Notes: a model not told the origin generated them from the sequence alone. 64,000 nucleotides of DNA from Clusia tigrina (GCA_920105625.2 OV050032.1:128571829-128635828), one strand, 5' to 3'. Positions 1 to 12,669 are shown, counted from the first letter of the stretch. Made by a program: numbers and translations.

Positions 1-888
<888 letters not shown>

Positions 889-1496
889 TGTTACGTAATT
901 GCCCTCTTGACAATTTACTCTATTACAAAATTGCAATCCTGACAATTTCCCTAACTCTCTGTACTCGGACTCGTGCCACTGGTTTGTGTAGTAATCAAAC
1001 AATCGCTGGTTAAATTGAAATAATTAGCTTTATTTAACTATTGCTATTTACAACTTAATATTAGGCTTAAAATTTACTTAGTTACAATTTGTACTTTATT
1101 TCATAACTCATGAATCACTTTATTTACTAATTAATTTCAGCACTTTACACAATTGCAAAAACTGCTAATACTGCTGCTTCGATTAAAATGCCTGATGTAC
1201 ACATTGTTACGGTCTCTGATCTACTGCATTCGACTTTGAACAGTCATGTCGCTTTTATAGTTTTCGAATGGTTGGAATAGAAAATTCCACGCCATTCTCG
1301 TATTTTCTAGAATTTTCTATCCACTTCGAGAGAAGTCGAGAATTTTTTTTTTTTTTTTTTTATATTACCGACAGATGGTTCTAGAATAAGCTTTTATTCG
1401 AATAGTTCGCATCTTGACTCACAGGGGGCACTCATTCCCAAACTCAGATGGGATCCTAAAAATATGCAATCACATTCACTGTGCTATCACGTTTCA
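889..1496 (-). repeat. gypsy1 3' LTR
   Basis: 608 bp, beginning TG and ending CA, aligned by eye over its whole length with 6433-7024. Differences include a longer T run near 1347-1361 and a partly duplicated CTCTTGACAATTT-type segment at the 889 end. The TTTATT motif on the plus strand (near 1030) is AATAAA in the element's sense and could be the polyadenylation signal. Confidence 0.93.
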
Positions 1497-1507
1497 CTGC
1501 CCTCCGC
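1497..1507 (-). promoter_or_regulatory. gypsy1 polypurine tract
   Basis: On the minus strand the bases directly before the 3' LTR read GCGGAGGGCAG. A purine-rich tract abutting the 3' LTR primes plus-strand DNA synthesis in LTR retrotransposons. The pol stop codon lies immediately upstream of it. Confidence 0.85.
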
Positions 1508-4500
1508 TTAATCTTGTTCGTCCCGAACAAGAATAGTACTGCAACCTTGATAAGGAGGTAGCCTCTCTAAATGAACGACATGATGTTCATGAACGACATG
1601 AACATCATTTTGTTCCTGTCCTTTCTCGCCAACTGGATGCGGTATACTACATCGTTGAGCCGCTTTATCACCTTATAAGGCCCTTCTCAGTGTGTTTCCA
1701 GTTTTGGCGATAATCCCTTTTTCTTTGCGGATTATGAAGCATAACTAGCTGCCCTTCCTGAAATCCCTGGGAGTTTGCTCGTAGAGCATATCTGGCTTTC
1801 ATTTTATAACTCATCTGTTGTGTGCGCTTTCTGATGGTTCCATGAATTTCATTCAGCTGTCTTCGTTTGTCAGCTACATAACTGCTACATGAAACTTCCG
1901 TAGATGAGTAGGCATCGAATTTCAGATCTGCAGGTAATCTTATGTCACAACCGAAAATAGCCTTAGCTGGTGTTGTAGATGTTGTATCGTGAAATGCCGA
2001 TCGGTATGTCATTAAGAAGAGGGGTATGTGTTGGTCCCAATCTTTCTTGTTTCTGTCCACGACTTTCCTTAGGTGTTCCTTAAGCGTACGATTAAATCTT
2101 TCAAACATTCTATCAGATTGTGGGTGCAAAGGGGTTGTACGAGTTTTGCGTATGCCCATCAATTCAATCATTTCCCTGAGTATTGTTGACTCGAAATTTC
2201 TGCCTTGATCCGAGTGTAACTCGAGGGGAGCTCCGAATCTGCAGACCCAATTGCTGATAAATGCATCTGCAACGGTCTTAGCTTCTTGATCGGGAATGAG
2301 GTATACTTCTGCCCATTTAATAAAATAGTAGATTACGATGAGAACATATTTGTTGCCGGAATCGCTAATCGGAAACGGACCTGCTATGTACATTGCAATA
2401 CGCTCAAATTGTGCTCCCACGTTGTATAAATGCATCTTCCCCTGACTGCGACGGCTCGGTCCCTTGGCAGCTGTACACTTTTCACAAGCACTAATCCAGT
2501 CAACTACCGATTGCTGGCAACCAACCCAATAAAATCGTGTTTTAATTTTCTCGACTGTTTTTGTTATTCCCAAATGTCTTCCGCTTGGCCCACTATGGTA
2601 TTCCTTGAGAATTTCGCTTATTCTTGCCTTGGGTACCACAATCAAGTTCTTCGTGGTTTTTCCATCTTCGCTCTCCCACAGGCGGAATAGGCATCCATCT
2701 TGCAGCTTTAAGCTATTCCATTGAGCCCAATATGCTTTAGTTATGGGACTTTCAGTCGAGATTTCTTTCCAATCAGGTCGTTTTTCTTTATTCTTACTTG
2801 ATACGATTTTTGCCAAATCTGGGTCATTTCATTGTTCTTCTTTTATCTTTTCCGCTGTCCATTCATCATCTGGTAAAACAGCCATTAAGCGTACATAGAC
2901 TACTCCTTCTTTCCCTTCAGCTTTAGAACAGTGCTTACATTCCATACTGCAAGGACGTCGTGATAGTGCATCAGCATTTCCGTGGCTTCCACCTATGCGA
3001 TGTTCTATTGTGAAATCGGAGCTTTGGAGTCTCTCAATCCATCTCGCAACCTGACCTTCGGGATTTTTGAACTGTAATAGCCAGCGCAAAGCAGCATGAT
3101 CTGTTATCAACAAGAACTTTTGTCCATACAAGTATTTGTTAAAGTGCTTCACGCACTGCATAACCGCCAAAAGTTCTCTCCGTGTTACACAGTAATTTCG
3201 CTCTGGCTTTGATAAGATCTTGCTGAAGTAGGCTATTACTCTTTCATGTCCGTCAATAACTTGCGACAGGACACCTCCAATCCCGAAGCCACTTGCATCT
3301 GTATCCAAAATAAATTTTTCGCCAGGAATTGGATACGCAAGGATCGGAGCCGTACACAATAGCTCTTTCAATCTGTTGAATGCCTTCTCCTGTTCGCTTT
3401 TCCACTCAAAAGCACAATTTTTCCTCGTTAATGCATGCAGACTACCAGCCACGTCTGCAAAGCCTGGAACAAAGCGTCTGTAATAGGTGCAAAGACCCAA
3501 GAAGCTGCGTAGCTCATGCAAACTTGTTGGTCTTGGCCACTCCCTTACTGAGTCTATCTTATCTGGATCTGTGTGTACTCCTTCAGGTGTGACTTTATGT
3601 CCAAGGTACTTGACTTCTTTCTTGAAGAATGAGCATTTCTTTGCGCTCAGCTTCAACCCTGAAGCTCCTAATCGCATCAATACTTCTTCCAAATTCTTCA
3701 AGTGGTCCTCGAAGTCCCTTCCCATAACGATGATGTCATCTAGGTACACCAGACACGTTTTCCAGTGGATACCCTGTAGCACATGTTCCATTAAGCGTTC
3801 AAATGTAGCTGGAGCATTACACAGGCCGAATGGCATTACCAAAAATTGCGATAGTCCATCGCCGGCACTGAATGCTGTCTTTTCCTTGTCTTGTTCGTCG
3901 ACTGCCACTTGCCAATATCCGCTTTGTAAATCCAGCGTTGAGAACCAATTTGAACCAGAAAGTGTGTCCAACGTATCGTCGATGCGAGGTAATGGATAAC
4001 TATCTTTCTTCGTTTCCTCATTTAGTTTACGATAATCTACACAGAAACGTGTGGAGCCATCCTTCTTCTTGACTAATACCACTGGAGAACTCCAGGGGCT
4101 CGCTGATGCTTTTATGACTTTGTTCTGATGCATTTCCTTCAGCAATACATTCACCTCTTCTCTCTTAGCCAGAGGTACTCTTCTTGACGCTTGACGAATG
4201 GGGTTGGCATCACCAGTGTTGATTGTGTGTTTCACCATCTTTGTTCTGCCTTCGTTTTTACTCTTTTCAGCAAATACTGACCAATGTCTTGCCAAAAGTT
4301 GGCTGGCAGTCTTCCTCTGCTCTGTGGATAAGTCTTTACTCCATTCTTTCGTCAGATCGTCGAGTGCCTTTCTATCAGCTGGTATCTTCATTTTTGTGTC
4401 TTGCGGCTGGCTTTCACAGTTAACAATTGCCGAAATTGCCCGGCAATTTCCAATTATCTGTCCTTTCTCTATGTTTTTAGCGGAATTTGCAAGATTGACC

Positions 4501-5072
4501 ACTCTTACTGGCACTATTCTGTTCTGCTGTTCTTCTACGAGGGTTTTTCCAGTTATGATGTCATCCAGTGCAAATTTTTAATCAGTCTCCACAACCAACA
4601 AATTGTTCTTCTCCACATCTCCGTCCATTTTGGCCCATATGACTGCCTCTGACTTTGCTGGGATTTTTGTCCGCCGCGATACAATGGCTTGTCGGATACC
4701 CCCATATTTATCCTCACCAACGGATAACGATATTTCGGTGTTCGCATACTTCAACATTCGGCATTTCAAATCTATGGTGAATCCATTCCGAATCATAAAA
4801 TTCACACCTAAGATTAATTCGTCCACAATATCCGCAACTACAAACTCGTGCGTCACTGTTGTGGTGCCGACAGTTATTTTCCGTCTAACTTTTCCCAGTA
4901 CCGGTGCATCATCTCCAGTTGCTGTACGCAATCTTATTCCCAGAAGCGGGTCGATTCCCCGAACGAGATCCCTTCTAATTATGGAATGTGATGCACCCGT
5001 ATCCAATGTTACCACGATTTTTCTTCCATTTACTACGTTGTCGACAGTTAGGCTGTTGATTTTCCGTGCCAT
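1508..5072 (-). pseudogene. pol: gypsy1 pol (protease, RT, RNase H, integrase), degenerate
   Basis: One long minus-strand frame. Protease (5072 downward) has the LDTGAS active site. RT has the FSTLDLQSGY and VYLDDIIV catalytic motifs. RNase H begins at ILDTDASGFG. Integrase carries the zinc region, the HSDQG second aspartate and the MFERFNRTL glutamate. Two in-frame stops interrupt it, TAA at 4578-4580 (between protease and RT) and TGA at 2829-2831 (before integrase). Near 1688 the frame shifts in the integrase C-terminus, and again near 1615, before a final stop at 1508. The first catalytic aspartate of integrase, expected before the I-x-GP motif, is Tyr (MYIAGPFP), so integration activity would be lost even without the stops. 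Pol is in a different frame from gag. Confidence 0.93.
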
Positions 5073-5140
5073 CTAAGAAACGAAGATTCTGGGGCTACAT
5101 GTTGTGGGAGTCGGATCAAGCCCCTCGAGACTGACTCCAT

Positions 5141-6394
5141 CTAGTATGTCGACGGCTTTTCAACATTTTCTGATTCCCTATTTTGGAATCTGACTTGCTT
5201 TGGAGGTCTTACCGGTGAGCGTGATCTAGAAAGTTTCCGTCTCGATTGGCAATTACGGGCCATGTGTCCGACCTTTCCGCAGGTGAAGCATTTGTCCATG
5301 AAACTTTGGCCGCTTTCGACTTGTACCTGACGGGCTCTTTATACTGGCTGGCACACCAAGGCTGCTGTCTCTGAAGTTAAAGCGCTAGCTACTGTTTCCA
5401 TATATGTAGCTTTTGGATTAGTTATTGCAGAACGCTTTATCTCCGCATCACGAATGTCATATACAAAGGTGTCCATCGTACACCTCCCAGTGATCTCTCC
5501 AGGGTAGGCAAGATGAACCAACCGTTCCACTTCCGCCGCAAACTGTTGTAGAGACTCACCACTCTTCTGTACCCATTTTCGTAGCTCTACTTGGTACATC
5601 TGCATCCGGTGTTCACTACCATACTTGCGCTGAACGGCATTCATCAAGCTTTCATAGCAGTCTCGCTCACTTTCTGAGATAGTTTGAAGCACATCAGCGG
5701 CAGCACCTTTCAATGAAACGGTTAATGCAGCTACTTTTTCGCGAATACTCCAACCATTTGTGCTAGCGGTAGTCTCAAACTGCATTCTGAAGACACTAAA
5801 TGTTGTGGTTCCATCATAGGTAGGAGGCTTCAGTTTTATTGAGGATAAAGCTGGCAGAGGCAATTCACCTTCCTGTAGTAAGTGAATTCTTTGCTCTAAT
5901 TCGTTCTGCTTTTGCTCGTTCGCAATGAATTTTTGTTCTACAGATTTTTCGAACGATTCCTGCCGTGTCTCAATTTCACAAACCTTCCTGTCTACCATAT
6001 CAGACATTTCTTTCATCTGCTGTGAATTCAGTTCCGCTAGTTGAGCAAGTCGTGTTTCACTCTGCTGTAATTGTTCTTTGACAGCATGAGCATTTTGCTG
6101 TAACTGTTCTTTGACTCTCTCTTTTACAGCTTGTTTGACGGATTGTTTTACCCCGAGGAGTGCGTTCATGTTGAAGTTATCAGTATTAGTTCCTTGAGGT
6201 GCTTCTTCCTGTCGAGATGTCATTGGCTCTTCACATTGGAATTCATGCTCATTGACATCTACTCGTATACCCTGCTCCTCTAAAGCGCTTCTTAATCGCA
6301 CCTGTAGCTCCGTTTTAAGCCCTTGTGTTTGCAAATTTAAACGCTGAAGCTCCTTCTTGAGCTGCTCCAATCTCAGTTTTTCAAATTTAACCAT
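5141..6394 (-). pseudogene. gag: gypsy1 gag with one internal stop
   Basis: I chose the ATG at 6394 (MVKFEKLRL), just downstream of the PBS, over the upstream ATG inside the LTR. The product would be about 417 residues: a charged helical N-terminal part with a Leu/Gln-rich coiled-coil-like segment, a capsid-like middle, then one CCHC zinc knuckle (CFTCGKVGHMARNC, at 5249-5290) followed by an Arg/Ser-rich tail. A TAA at 5339-5341 cuts the frame just before the knuckle, and the downstream part stays in the same frame until TAG at 5141. A single substitution therefore removes the nucleic-acid-binding domain. Confidence 0.9.
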
Positions 6395-6411
6395 GTTTAT
6401 TACAGATACAC

Positions 6412-6430
6412 AATCCCACTTCTGACACCA
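6412..6430 (-). promoter_or_regulatory. gypsy1 primer binding site, tRNA-Leu-like
   Basis: The minus strand two bases after the 5' LTR reads TGGTGTCAGAAGTGGGATT, complementary to a typical tRNA-Leu 3' end including CCA. The tRNA assignment is from memory of tRNA-Leu acceptor and T-arm sequence and was not searched. Confidence 0.75.
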
Positions 6431-6432
6431 AT

Positions 6433-7024
6433 TGTTCTCCTCTTGACAATTTACTCTGTGACAAAATTGCCCTCCTGACAATTTCTCTAACTCTCTGTAC
6501 TCGGACTCGTACCACTGGATTGTGTAGTAATCAAACAATCGCTGGTTAAATTAAAATAATTAGCTTTATTTAACTATTGCTATTTAGAACTTAATATTAG
6601 GCTTAAAGTGTACTTAGTTACAGTTTGCACTTTATTTCATAACTCATGAATCACTTTATTTACTAATTAATTTCATCACTTTACACAATTACAAATACTG
6701 CTAATACTGCTGCTTCGATTAAAACGCCTGATGTACACACTGTTACGGTCTCTGATCTACTGCATTCGACTTTGAACAGCCCTTTCGCTTTTATAGTTTT
6801 CGAATGGTTGGAGTAGAAAATTCAACGCCATTCTCGAATTTTCTAGAATTTTCTATACACTTCGACAGAAGTCGAGAATATTCTTTTTGATATTACCGAC
6901 AGATGGTTCCAGAAGAAGCTTTTATTCGAATAGTTCGCATCTTGACTCACAGGGGGCACTCATTCCCAAACTCAGATGGGATCCTGAAAGTATGCAATCA
7001 CATTCACTGTGCTATCGCGTTTCA
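6433..7024 (-). repeat. gypsy1 5' LTR
   Basis: 592 bp with TG...CA ends, the partner of 889-1496. It is slightly shorter mainly because it lacks the long T run and the extra segment at the U5 end. An open frame starting inside the LTR and running into gag is an accidental extension. Confidence 0.93.
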
Positions 7025-7783
7025 ATATATATATTTCTTTTGTTCTTATTGTTTATTTTATATTTCTTTTTGTTCTACTTGGTAATGATCGCCAATTACC
7101 CCAGAGTAGCGGCCACAGGTGGCAACACCTGTATATTAGTTCGTGTGACAGGAAAAGCTGCAGTATATGCACTCTTGGTAAACTGAGTGTTTTTGTTTTC
7201 GTTTTCTTTTATTTTCATATCCAAAATTTTGTATTTAATTATCTATTTATTCCTATATTTCAGGTATAATACGAAAAACAACTCAACGCATTTTCCACAA
7301 ATCTGTATGAGTTTTATGTTTTTTGTTTTCTCCTTTATTTACTCCAATTCACAAGTTATAATTGCAGATTTCCCGGAATACAAATGCACACGTCTATTTC
7401 CCAACTCAGAACTCCAAATACAGGAGCATGACAAAATATTATGAAAGCAAAAAAATAACTATATACCGAAATGTGCTTTAATGTCTGCTTGTCGCATCTC
7501 AAACAGTTTTTAGGTTCTTACATCAAAGCCCAACAGCCTAACAACAGCTTTATCTTCTAGTATCAACATTAAAATATAATTTATTTAGAGAAAGAACAAG
7601 AACCTTATAAAAAGAAACAAGAAAGGTACACCAAAAGCTATAGCCCATATCAACCTCGAAATCCACATGATCCATATTATCATCACCAACAACTTAGACA
7701 ACTTCTTCATCAAATTAATCACACTAACCCTAGCATAAAAAGAACCCCCAAATATACGATAAATTTCAACCTCAGCGGTTTCT
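7025..7783. other. Unassigned AT-rich stretch between gypsy1 and BEL1
   Basis: Begins with the remaining TA repeat, then T-rich sequence with a GC-richer island at about 7085-7180. A plus-strand frame at about 7595-7790 is rich in Gln, Tyr, His and Pro and could be a decayed BEL gag linker, but I cannot align it to a family with confidence. No LTR boundary for BEL1 was found. Confidence 0.4.
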
Positions 7784-8490
7784 ATGAGCACAATCGAATG
7801 CAGGAATTGCGGTCGTAAGCACAGCACAATGTTTTTTAGGAACATGACAGTACACATTACGTCAGCATCGACTATGCCAACTCCTGCTGCGTCATCAATA
7901 ATGACGAGAGATCAGATCATGCAACAGTGTTTCCATCTCCATTTTTGTGACTTAAGCCAGCAGCGTTCGCCTGCGTAGCTGATGCCCAGCAAATAGTTTT
8001 GCTTGCAGCAGCGCATGTTATGACAACTGGACACACTCGTATTCAACGATCAGCTTGTGTCCTATGTGATCCCGGATCCCAGGTTACTTTCAATATTTAT
8101 CGCGTCGCTAACTCTTCACAATTACAGAGGAACAAACTTGAAATCAATTTGGAAGGGATTGGTGCCATTACCAAAACCCGAAAAAGAGGCAGGGTAATGT
8201 TCAGCCTAAAATCAAATTACAAGAATTTTGAACTACATATGGCCATAGTCCTAGCATCCATTTCCTCGGTGACACCTACAGTTTAGATTGATTTCCGCTA
8301 AAAACTTTGGTATACGTATTAATGTGCTCATTGGTGCTGGCCAATGTGGACGTATTGTGGAGGGTGACATCATCGGTGGAAGACCAGATGAACCCTACTC
8401 CCAGCTAAGGCATTTTGGGTGGGTAGTTTTTTGGACCCGCTGCCACTACGATGCCGTCAACGCTGCCATCGCTCCTATTCAATGCTAGAT
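7784..8490 (+). pseudogene. BEL1 gag zinc region and protease remnant
   Basis: The frame from 7784 contains CRNCGRKHSTMF, resembling the zinc-knuckle pattern before the BEL/Pao protease. The frame at 7999-8286 carries a BEL-type protease active site (CDPGSQVTF). After a stop and frame change at about 8286, the next frame (8288 on) has VLIGAGQCGRIVEGD followed by LRHFGWVVF, the conserved linker between protease and RT in BEL/Pao polyproteins. Several frameshifts and stops make it non-functional. Confidence 0.8.
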
Positions 8491-9147
8491 TATGTGAGGA
8501 AGAGTTACACTTGGAGGATCTGATTCGCAGCTTTTGGACGTTCGAGGAGGTTCTAGCCGTAGACAATGCGGACGATGGAGATTGTCGTCGCATTTTTTAA
8601 TCCAACTTTTTCCCGCTCGCCTGATGGGCGATACGTCGTTCAGCTGCATCCCCGGTGGGAGGCTAGTGAGCTAGGCGATTCGTACACGTACGCAATTCGA
8701 CAGTTTCACTGGAGAGAGCGCCGTGCTGATTGAGAGAAAAATACATCAATTTATGCGCCAATACGAGAAACTTGGACACATGGAGCCCGTGAACAAACCC
8801 GGTGACCATACCGACTGCTACTACCTTCTGCACCATGCTGGTACGTCAAAGTTTCGAGTTGTGTTCAATGCATCAGCGCGGACAAGCAAGAAGATTTCCC
8901 TCAATGAGATTCAGTTGGTGGGCCCAACAATTCAAGACTCGCTTATAAACATTATATTTCGGTTCAGGCACTATCGAGTCGCAATCACCGCTGACATCGA
9001 GAAAATGTTTAGGCAAGTTATGGTCGCAAAATACATCGAAACTATCAACGTATAGTATGGCGAGAGTCGCCTGCCGAGGACATTAGGTTCTATCGTCTAG
9101 CAACTATTACGTATAGCATGGCGTGTAGCCCATACAATGTGGTGCGT
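8491..9147 (+). pseudogene. BEL1 reverse transcriptase, N-terminal half
   Basis: Decayed frames carry the BEL/Pao signatures RSPDGRYVVQL (about 8620), LIERKIHQFMRQYEKLGHM (8726 on) and FRVVFNASARTS. The frame ends with ITADIEKMFRQV, which holds the first catalytic RT aspartate. The frame is lost at 9053-9055, but homologous sequence (WRESPAED...) continues in another frame to 9147, where a solo LTR interrupts it. Confidence 0.85.
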
Positions 9148-9148
9148 A

Positions 9149-9454
9149 AGTTACATTCCCACTAACAACAACAACAATATCAATACCAACAGCAGCAGCT
9201 ACATCAGCATCATATTCTCTGTAAAATCATCCAATTCATATTCCCATTAAAAACATTAGATTCAAATTCACTTTAAAATCATCCAGCATCAAATTCTTTG
9301 TAACATCATCCAGCATAAAATTATTTGTAAAAACTCCAATTTAAAATTAATTTCTTTAGAACAAACATATTTTATGATATAAATACGTGTACTTTAAAAT
9401 AATTTATTCATTATAAGTGAAGTGGAAAGGTTATTTTATTTAAACATCGTAACT
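9149..9454 (+). repeat. Solo LTR of an errantivirus-type element inside BEL1
   Basis: 306 bp beginning AGTTAC and ending GTAACT, the terminal pattern seen in gypsy4 of this window and in 17.6/297-type elements. It is flanked by CGTA (9145-9148) and CGTG (9455-9458), an imperfect 4-bp YRYR target duplication. A TATAAATA box lies at 9378-9385 in plus orientation. BEL1 RT homology continues on the other side, so the boundaries are supported by the reading frame as well as by the repeats. No internal region remains, as expected after LTR-LTR recombination. Confidence 0.82.
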
Positions 9455-10800
9455 CGTGCACTTCACCAGTGCGCGTTTCGATAACCACAAAATCATCGCG
9501 GATGACAAGCAAGAAGTTTCTATGCGAGACTCTATAATCACTTCATTCTACGACGACGACTACTTGACGAGCTGCGACAGTGACCGTAAGGCTATTGATT
9601 TGGCTACCAGCGAAACGATTTTGACCGCCGGAAAACTCAAACTTCGGAAATGTAACTCTAATAGTGTAAAGCTAATGACAGACCTTACTGGTAATACTTC
9701 TTTATCTACAGAATTCAGCATTGACTCACCTACGACATCGGTTCTTGGTTTACGATGGGACTCTGTTGTCGATGAGGTCTTTTTTGATGTAAGCCTTAGG
9801 TCGCCAGCACCAACACCGATGCAGAGACGAGTTCTTAGTGAGGTGGCCCAGCTGTTCGACCCAACTAGCATATTGGTGCATGTGGTCATTACTGGTAAGA
9901 TGTTCATACAACGGTTGTGGTCCGCTGGCTTCAGTTGGGATGCCCCCTTGCCTCAGGATATTTGCAACGACTGGTTCACCTACCGCGCACCACTGGAGGC
10001 ACTTAACAAGGTCCGTGTGCCTCGTTGGCTCATACCTATGTCGTAGTCATATACAGAAGGACGATTGATGAAGCAGGTTGCGTCCTCATATTCCTGATTA
10101 CTGCGCGCACGAAAGTGGTATCGTTGAAGCGCGCCACAATCAACCGCCTTGAGCTCTGCGCAGCGCACCTATTAGCCATGACGCTTCAGAATGTGAGAGT
10201 AGCGTTGGGTTAGACAGATACCCCATACAATCTGTGATCTGACTCTGCCATAGTGCTGTGTTGAGTGAGAAAGCAACCAACAATCCTCAAGCCATACTTA
10301 TCCAACAGGGTATGCGAAATTCAGGAGCAACTTCCTTGGATCGTTGGCATTTAGTTATGTGTGCTCAGAACCTGGCAGATTGGGCCAGAAGAAGCATTTC
10401 ACGGCATGATTTGCTACATCATGCACTATGGTGGCATGGTGCCAAGCGGCCATTGGATGCCTGTCTTGTCATGAAAAAACAATTGATTTGAGCAAGCAGG
10501 AATCAAACATTGTACGGAGCGAAGAAAATGGTTTATCCTGCACAGCAGTTCTACCCATTCAACACTCACTCATGACGCGGCGGCTTGATGGTCAGGTCAT
10601 TCCGCTGGTAGACCGTTATAGTGAAATGAAGAAGCTGTTGCATACGGTAGCAATCAATTCACGGTGGACACCATCACACAAACATCTGCACCAGTTGGTT
10701 ACAGGTGCCAGAGAATTGGAGGATGCTTTAGACGTACTCATTATCATGGAGCAGAGAACATACTCTACGCTGAAATCAAACAATTGAAAACTGGTGCCAG
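9455..10800 (+). pseudogene. BEL1 RT C-terminal half and RNase H
   Basis: The frame from 9456 resumes RT with FYDDDYLTS, matching the family's YxDD box with Asp at the variable position, followed by connection motifs such as VLGLRWD and EVAQLFDPTSILV. From about 10040 an RNase H-like segment follows in other frames, with ARTKVVSLKRATINRLELC matching the BEL pattern before the PRLEL-type motif. The 10250-10660 part is heavily frameshifted. Confidence 0.82.
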
Positions 10801-11383
10801 GCTACCACCTTCCAGTTGGATGCTGCCTTTGAACGCGTATCTTGATGACAATGGACCGATACATGTCGATAGACGTGTCACGAAAGCCGAGCTGCCGTAT
10901 GATCATCGATTTCCAATCATTTTGCCGAGGCCCAGCTTCCTGGTCCATCTTTTGATCCATCAAGCCCACGAAAAAGCGATGCATGGAGGGACGCAGCTTA
11001 TGGTACAGACACTTCGCAGGCGCTTTTGGATTCTGCACGCGAGACAAGCAGTCAAAAGTTACATCAACAAGTTTGTGGTATGTTGTCGGCATCAGGGCGC
11101 TAAGCTCACCCAACAAATTACCTCCTTATCCGAACAGAGAGTAAAAGCGTCTAGGCCATTTTCACCATCTGGAGTAGATAACTGTGGCCCATTTATTCTT
11201 CGCGTCGGGATGAAACGGTCTCGGGACACAATTAAAACATATTTGGCGCTCTTAGTTTGCATATCTTACAAAGCTGTGCACATCAAAGTGGTAGCCGACC
11301 TGCCATCGCCGGACTTTTGGACGCTTTCAACCATTGGAGCGCAGATCGTGTGGCCCAGCCAGTCTTAAATACTAACTGCACGC
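10801..11383 (+). pseudogene. BEL1 integrase N-terminal part, cut by the LOA-like insertion
   Basis: The frame 10664-11368 contains the BEL integrase zinc region (HQAHEKAMHGG followed by a Cys pair in FVVCCRHQG). The catalytic domain begins with SGVDNCGPF, which keeps the first aspartate. After a frame change (GLLDAFNHWSA) the sequence breaks at 11383 with the LOA-like element. The distal side at 16439 starts beyond the expected second aspartate and glutamate region, so part of the catalytic core had already been deleted. Confidence 0.82.
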
Positions 11384-11595
11384 GTCCGTGTTGGATTTGC
11401 CTGACATCCCATCGGACGCGTCCCCAGGTGGCGGATAGGGGGACCCTTGGTAGGCAAATGACATTACTTCTGAACCTCTTAGGAGGGGCGGGAGTTATGG
11501 CTGTCTGTCTATCACAATGATGGTATAGAGAATGGGTACCATCCGCGGACCAAACTGGCTAGGGAGGAGTCCCGAACAAAAACCACTGTCTGGCG
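11384..11595 (+). promoter_or_regulatory. 5' UTR of the LOA-like element
   Basis: About 210 bp between the target duplication and the ORF1 start. In such elements an internal RNA polymerase II promoter lies here. I see no clear motif that fixes its position. Confidence 0.5.
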
Positions 11596-12669
11596 ATGGA
11601 CAACAAAAGATTTATTACTCCAGGTGGAACCCACGCATGTGGAAATCCACCCGCTTCGGCGGCAGGGGCACGGATTCTGGAGGTCCCAACCATCGCTAAA
11701 GTCTCTCGCCTTTATCAGCGAGAGCGCATCCTGGAGGAGACGGGGATTGTTACCACAATCTCTTCTTCTTCAGAGACGGAGGAACGTACCCTGGATCCAG
11801 AGGGCCTGCGTTGGGAAGTCACCACAGTGGCGGAACGACCTACCAATGGTTCTAGGGTAACGCGAACTCAAGCGAGGAGACAGAGAAAGAAGCGGCATGA
11901 TAGGCTCGTGCAGGAGAAATCCTCACGTGGCTCTGCCGGCCCTTCTGTGTCGACTCCCTCCAAAAGGCCCAGGTCGGCGGGGAAGAATGTTGCAAATAAG
12001 CTGCAACTTGCCCAGCCCCTCGTATCCAGCAAAACCATCCGCCCGGCGAAATCTCTGCCAGTGGCGGGTTGTGAGCTGGACTTTCGCCCAAGCACTTCCA
12101 AAGGTGCAGCCAAGCCATCGTACAGCGAGAAGGCTAACGGCCCGCAACCAATGGCGGTGATTGGGAAGCTGGGGCCTGACCATCAGCTAACTGATGCAGA
12201 AATAAAACACTGCAAAGGTCATCTGATGCGTCGCGTCATTGCCTCCGGTCCTGAAGCTAATGCGAGGGACTATGAGACAAAGGACGGCACTCTACAGGTG
12301 TCGTGCGCGTCTCAGGCCAACTTTGATTGGCTCAGGGGTGCAGTCAAGGACGTGCCCCCCATGGGGACCACTCGCTTCGCGGTCTATAGCGAAGCAGGCG
12401 TGTCCCTCAGGAAGGCCATCTGCTGGATTTCGGATCCCGATCTGACGACCACAGATGTCCTTTCTTGTCTGCGTGCTCAGAACCCTGGCATCAACACGAG
12501 GCTTTGGAGAGTTCTTTCGCACACTAGAGGTAGCAACCGGGATGGTAAAGAAGGTGCTAGGCTTGTGGTGCGAGTGGATGAGGCCACTGTTGATGTCATG
12601 GTTTCTCGGTACCGGAGCCGTCTGAGTCTCTTCTTTGGGACTGTGACCTTTCATGTCTTTCCCAAATGA
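11596..12669 (+). CDS. LOA-like ORF1 (gag-like RNA-binding protein)
   Basis: An intact 357-residue frame. The N-terminal half is low-complexity, Ser/Pro/Lys-rich and basic, with a strongly basic patch near residues 92-101 (QARRQRKKRH). The C-terminal 120 residues form a compact, Trp-containing domain resembling the C-terminal domain of other insect non-LTR ORF1 proteins. No CCHC knuckle is visible. It would package element RNA. Its TGA overlaps the ORF2 ATG. Confidence 0.78.
   Translation: MDNKRFITPGGTHACGNPPASAAGARILEVPTIAKVSRLYQRERILEETGIVTTISSSSETEERTLDPEGLRWEVTTVAERPTNGSRVTRTQARRQRKKRHDRLVQEKSSRGSAGPSVSTPSKRPRSAGKNVANKLQLAQPLVSSKTIRPAKSLPVAGCELDFRPSTSKGAAKPSYSEKANGPQPMAVIGKLGPDHQLTDAEIKHCKGHLMRRVIASGPEANARDYETKDGTLQVSCASQANFDWLRGAVKDVPPMGTTRFAVYSEAGVSLRKAICWISDPDLTTTDVLSCLRAQNPGINTRLWRVLSHTRGSNRDGKEGARLVVRVDEATVDVMVSRYRSRLSLFFGTVTFHVFPK

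Larger units (their letters stand above)
889..7024 (-). mobile_element. gypsy1: Ty3/gypsy LTR retrotransposon, complete structure, dead
   Basis: A 6.1-kb element read on the minus strand in the order 5' LTR (6433-7024), PBS, gag, protease-RT-RNase H-integrase, PPT, 3' LTR (889-1496). The LTR termini are TG...CA. ATAT flanks it at 885-888 and 7025-7028, which fits the ATAT target preference of several insect gypsy-group elements, although the flank is itself TA repeat and so is weak proof. Coding is broken by one gag stop, two pol stops, at least two frameshifts near the integrase end, and loss of the first integrase aspartate. The short list of lesions suggests relatively recent death. Confidence 0.95.

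Noticed and set aside
3487..3999. 170-residue plus-strand frame opposite gypsy1 RT
   Set aside because: Antisense shadow of the RT frame, with no domain of its own.
11624..12183. Several overlapping frames on both strands within LOA-like ORF1
   Set aside because: Shadows of the ORF1 coding sequence, which is GC-rich and so open in other frames.
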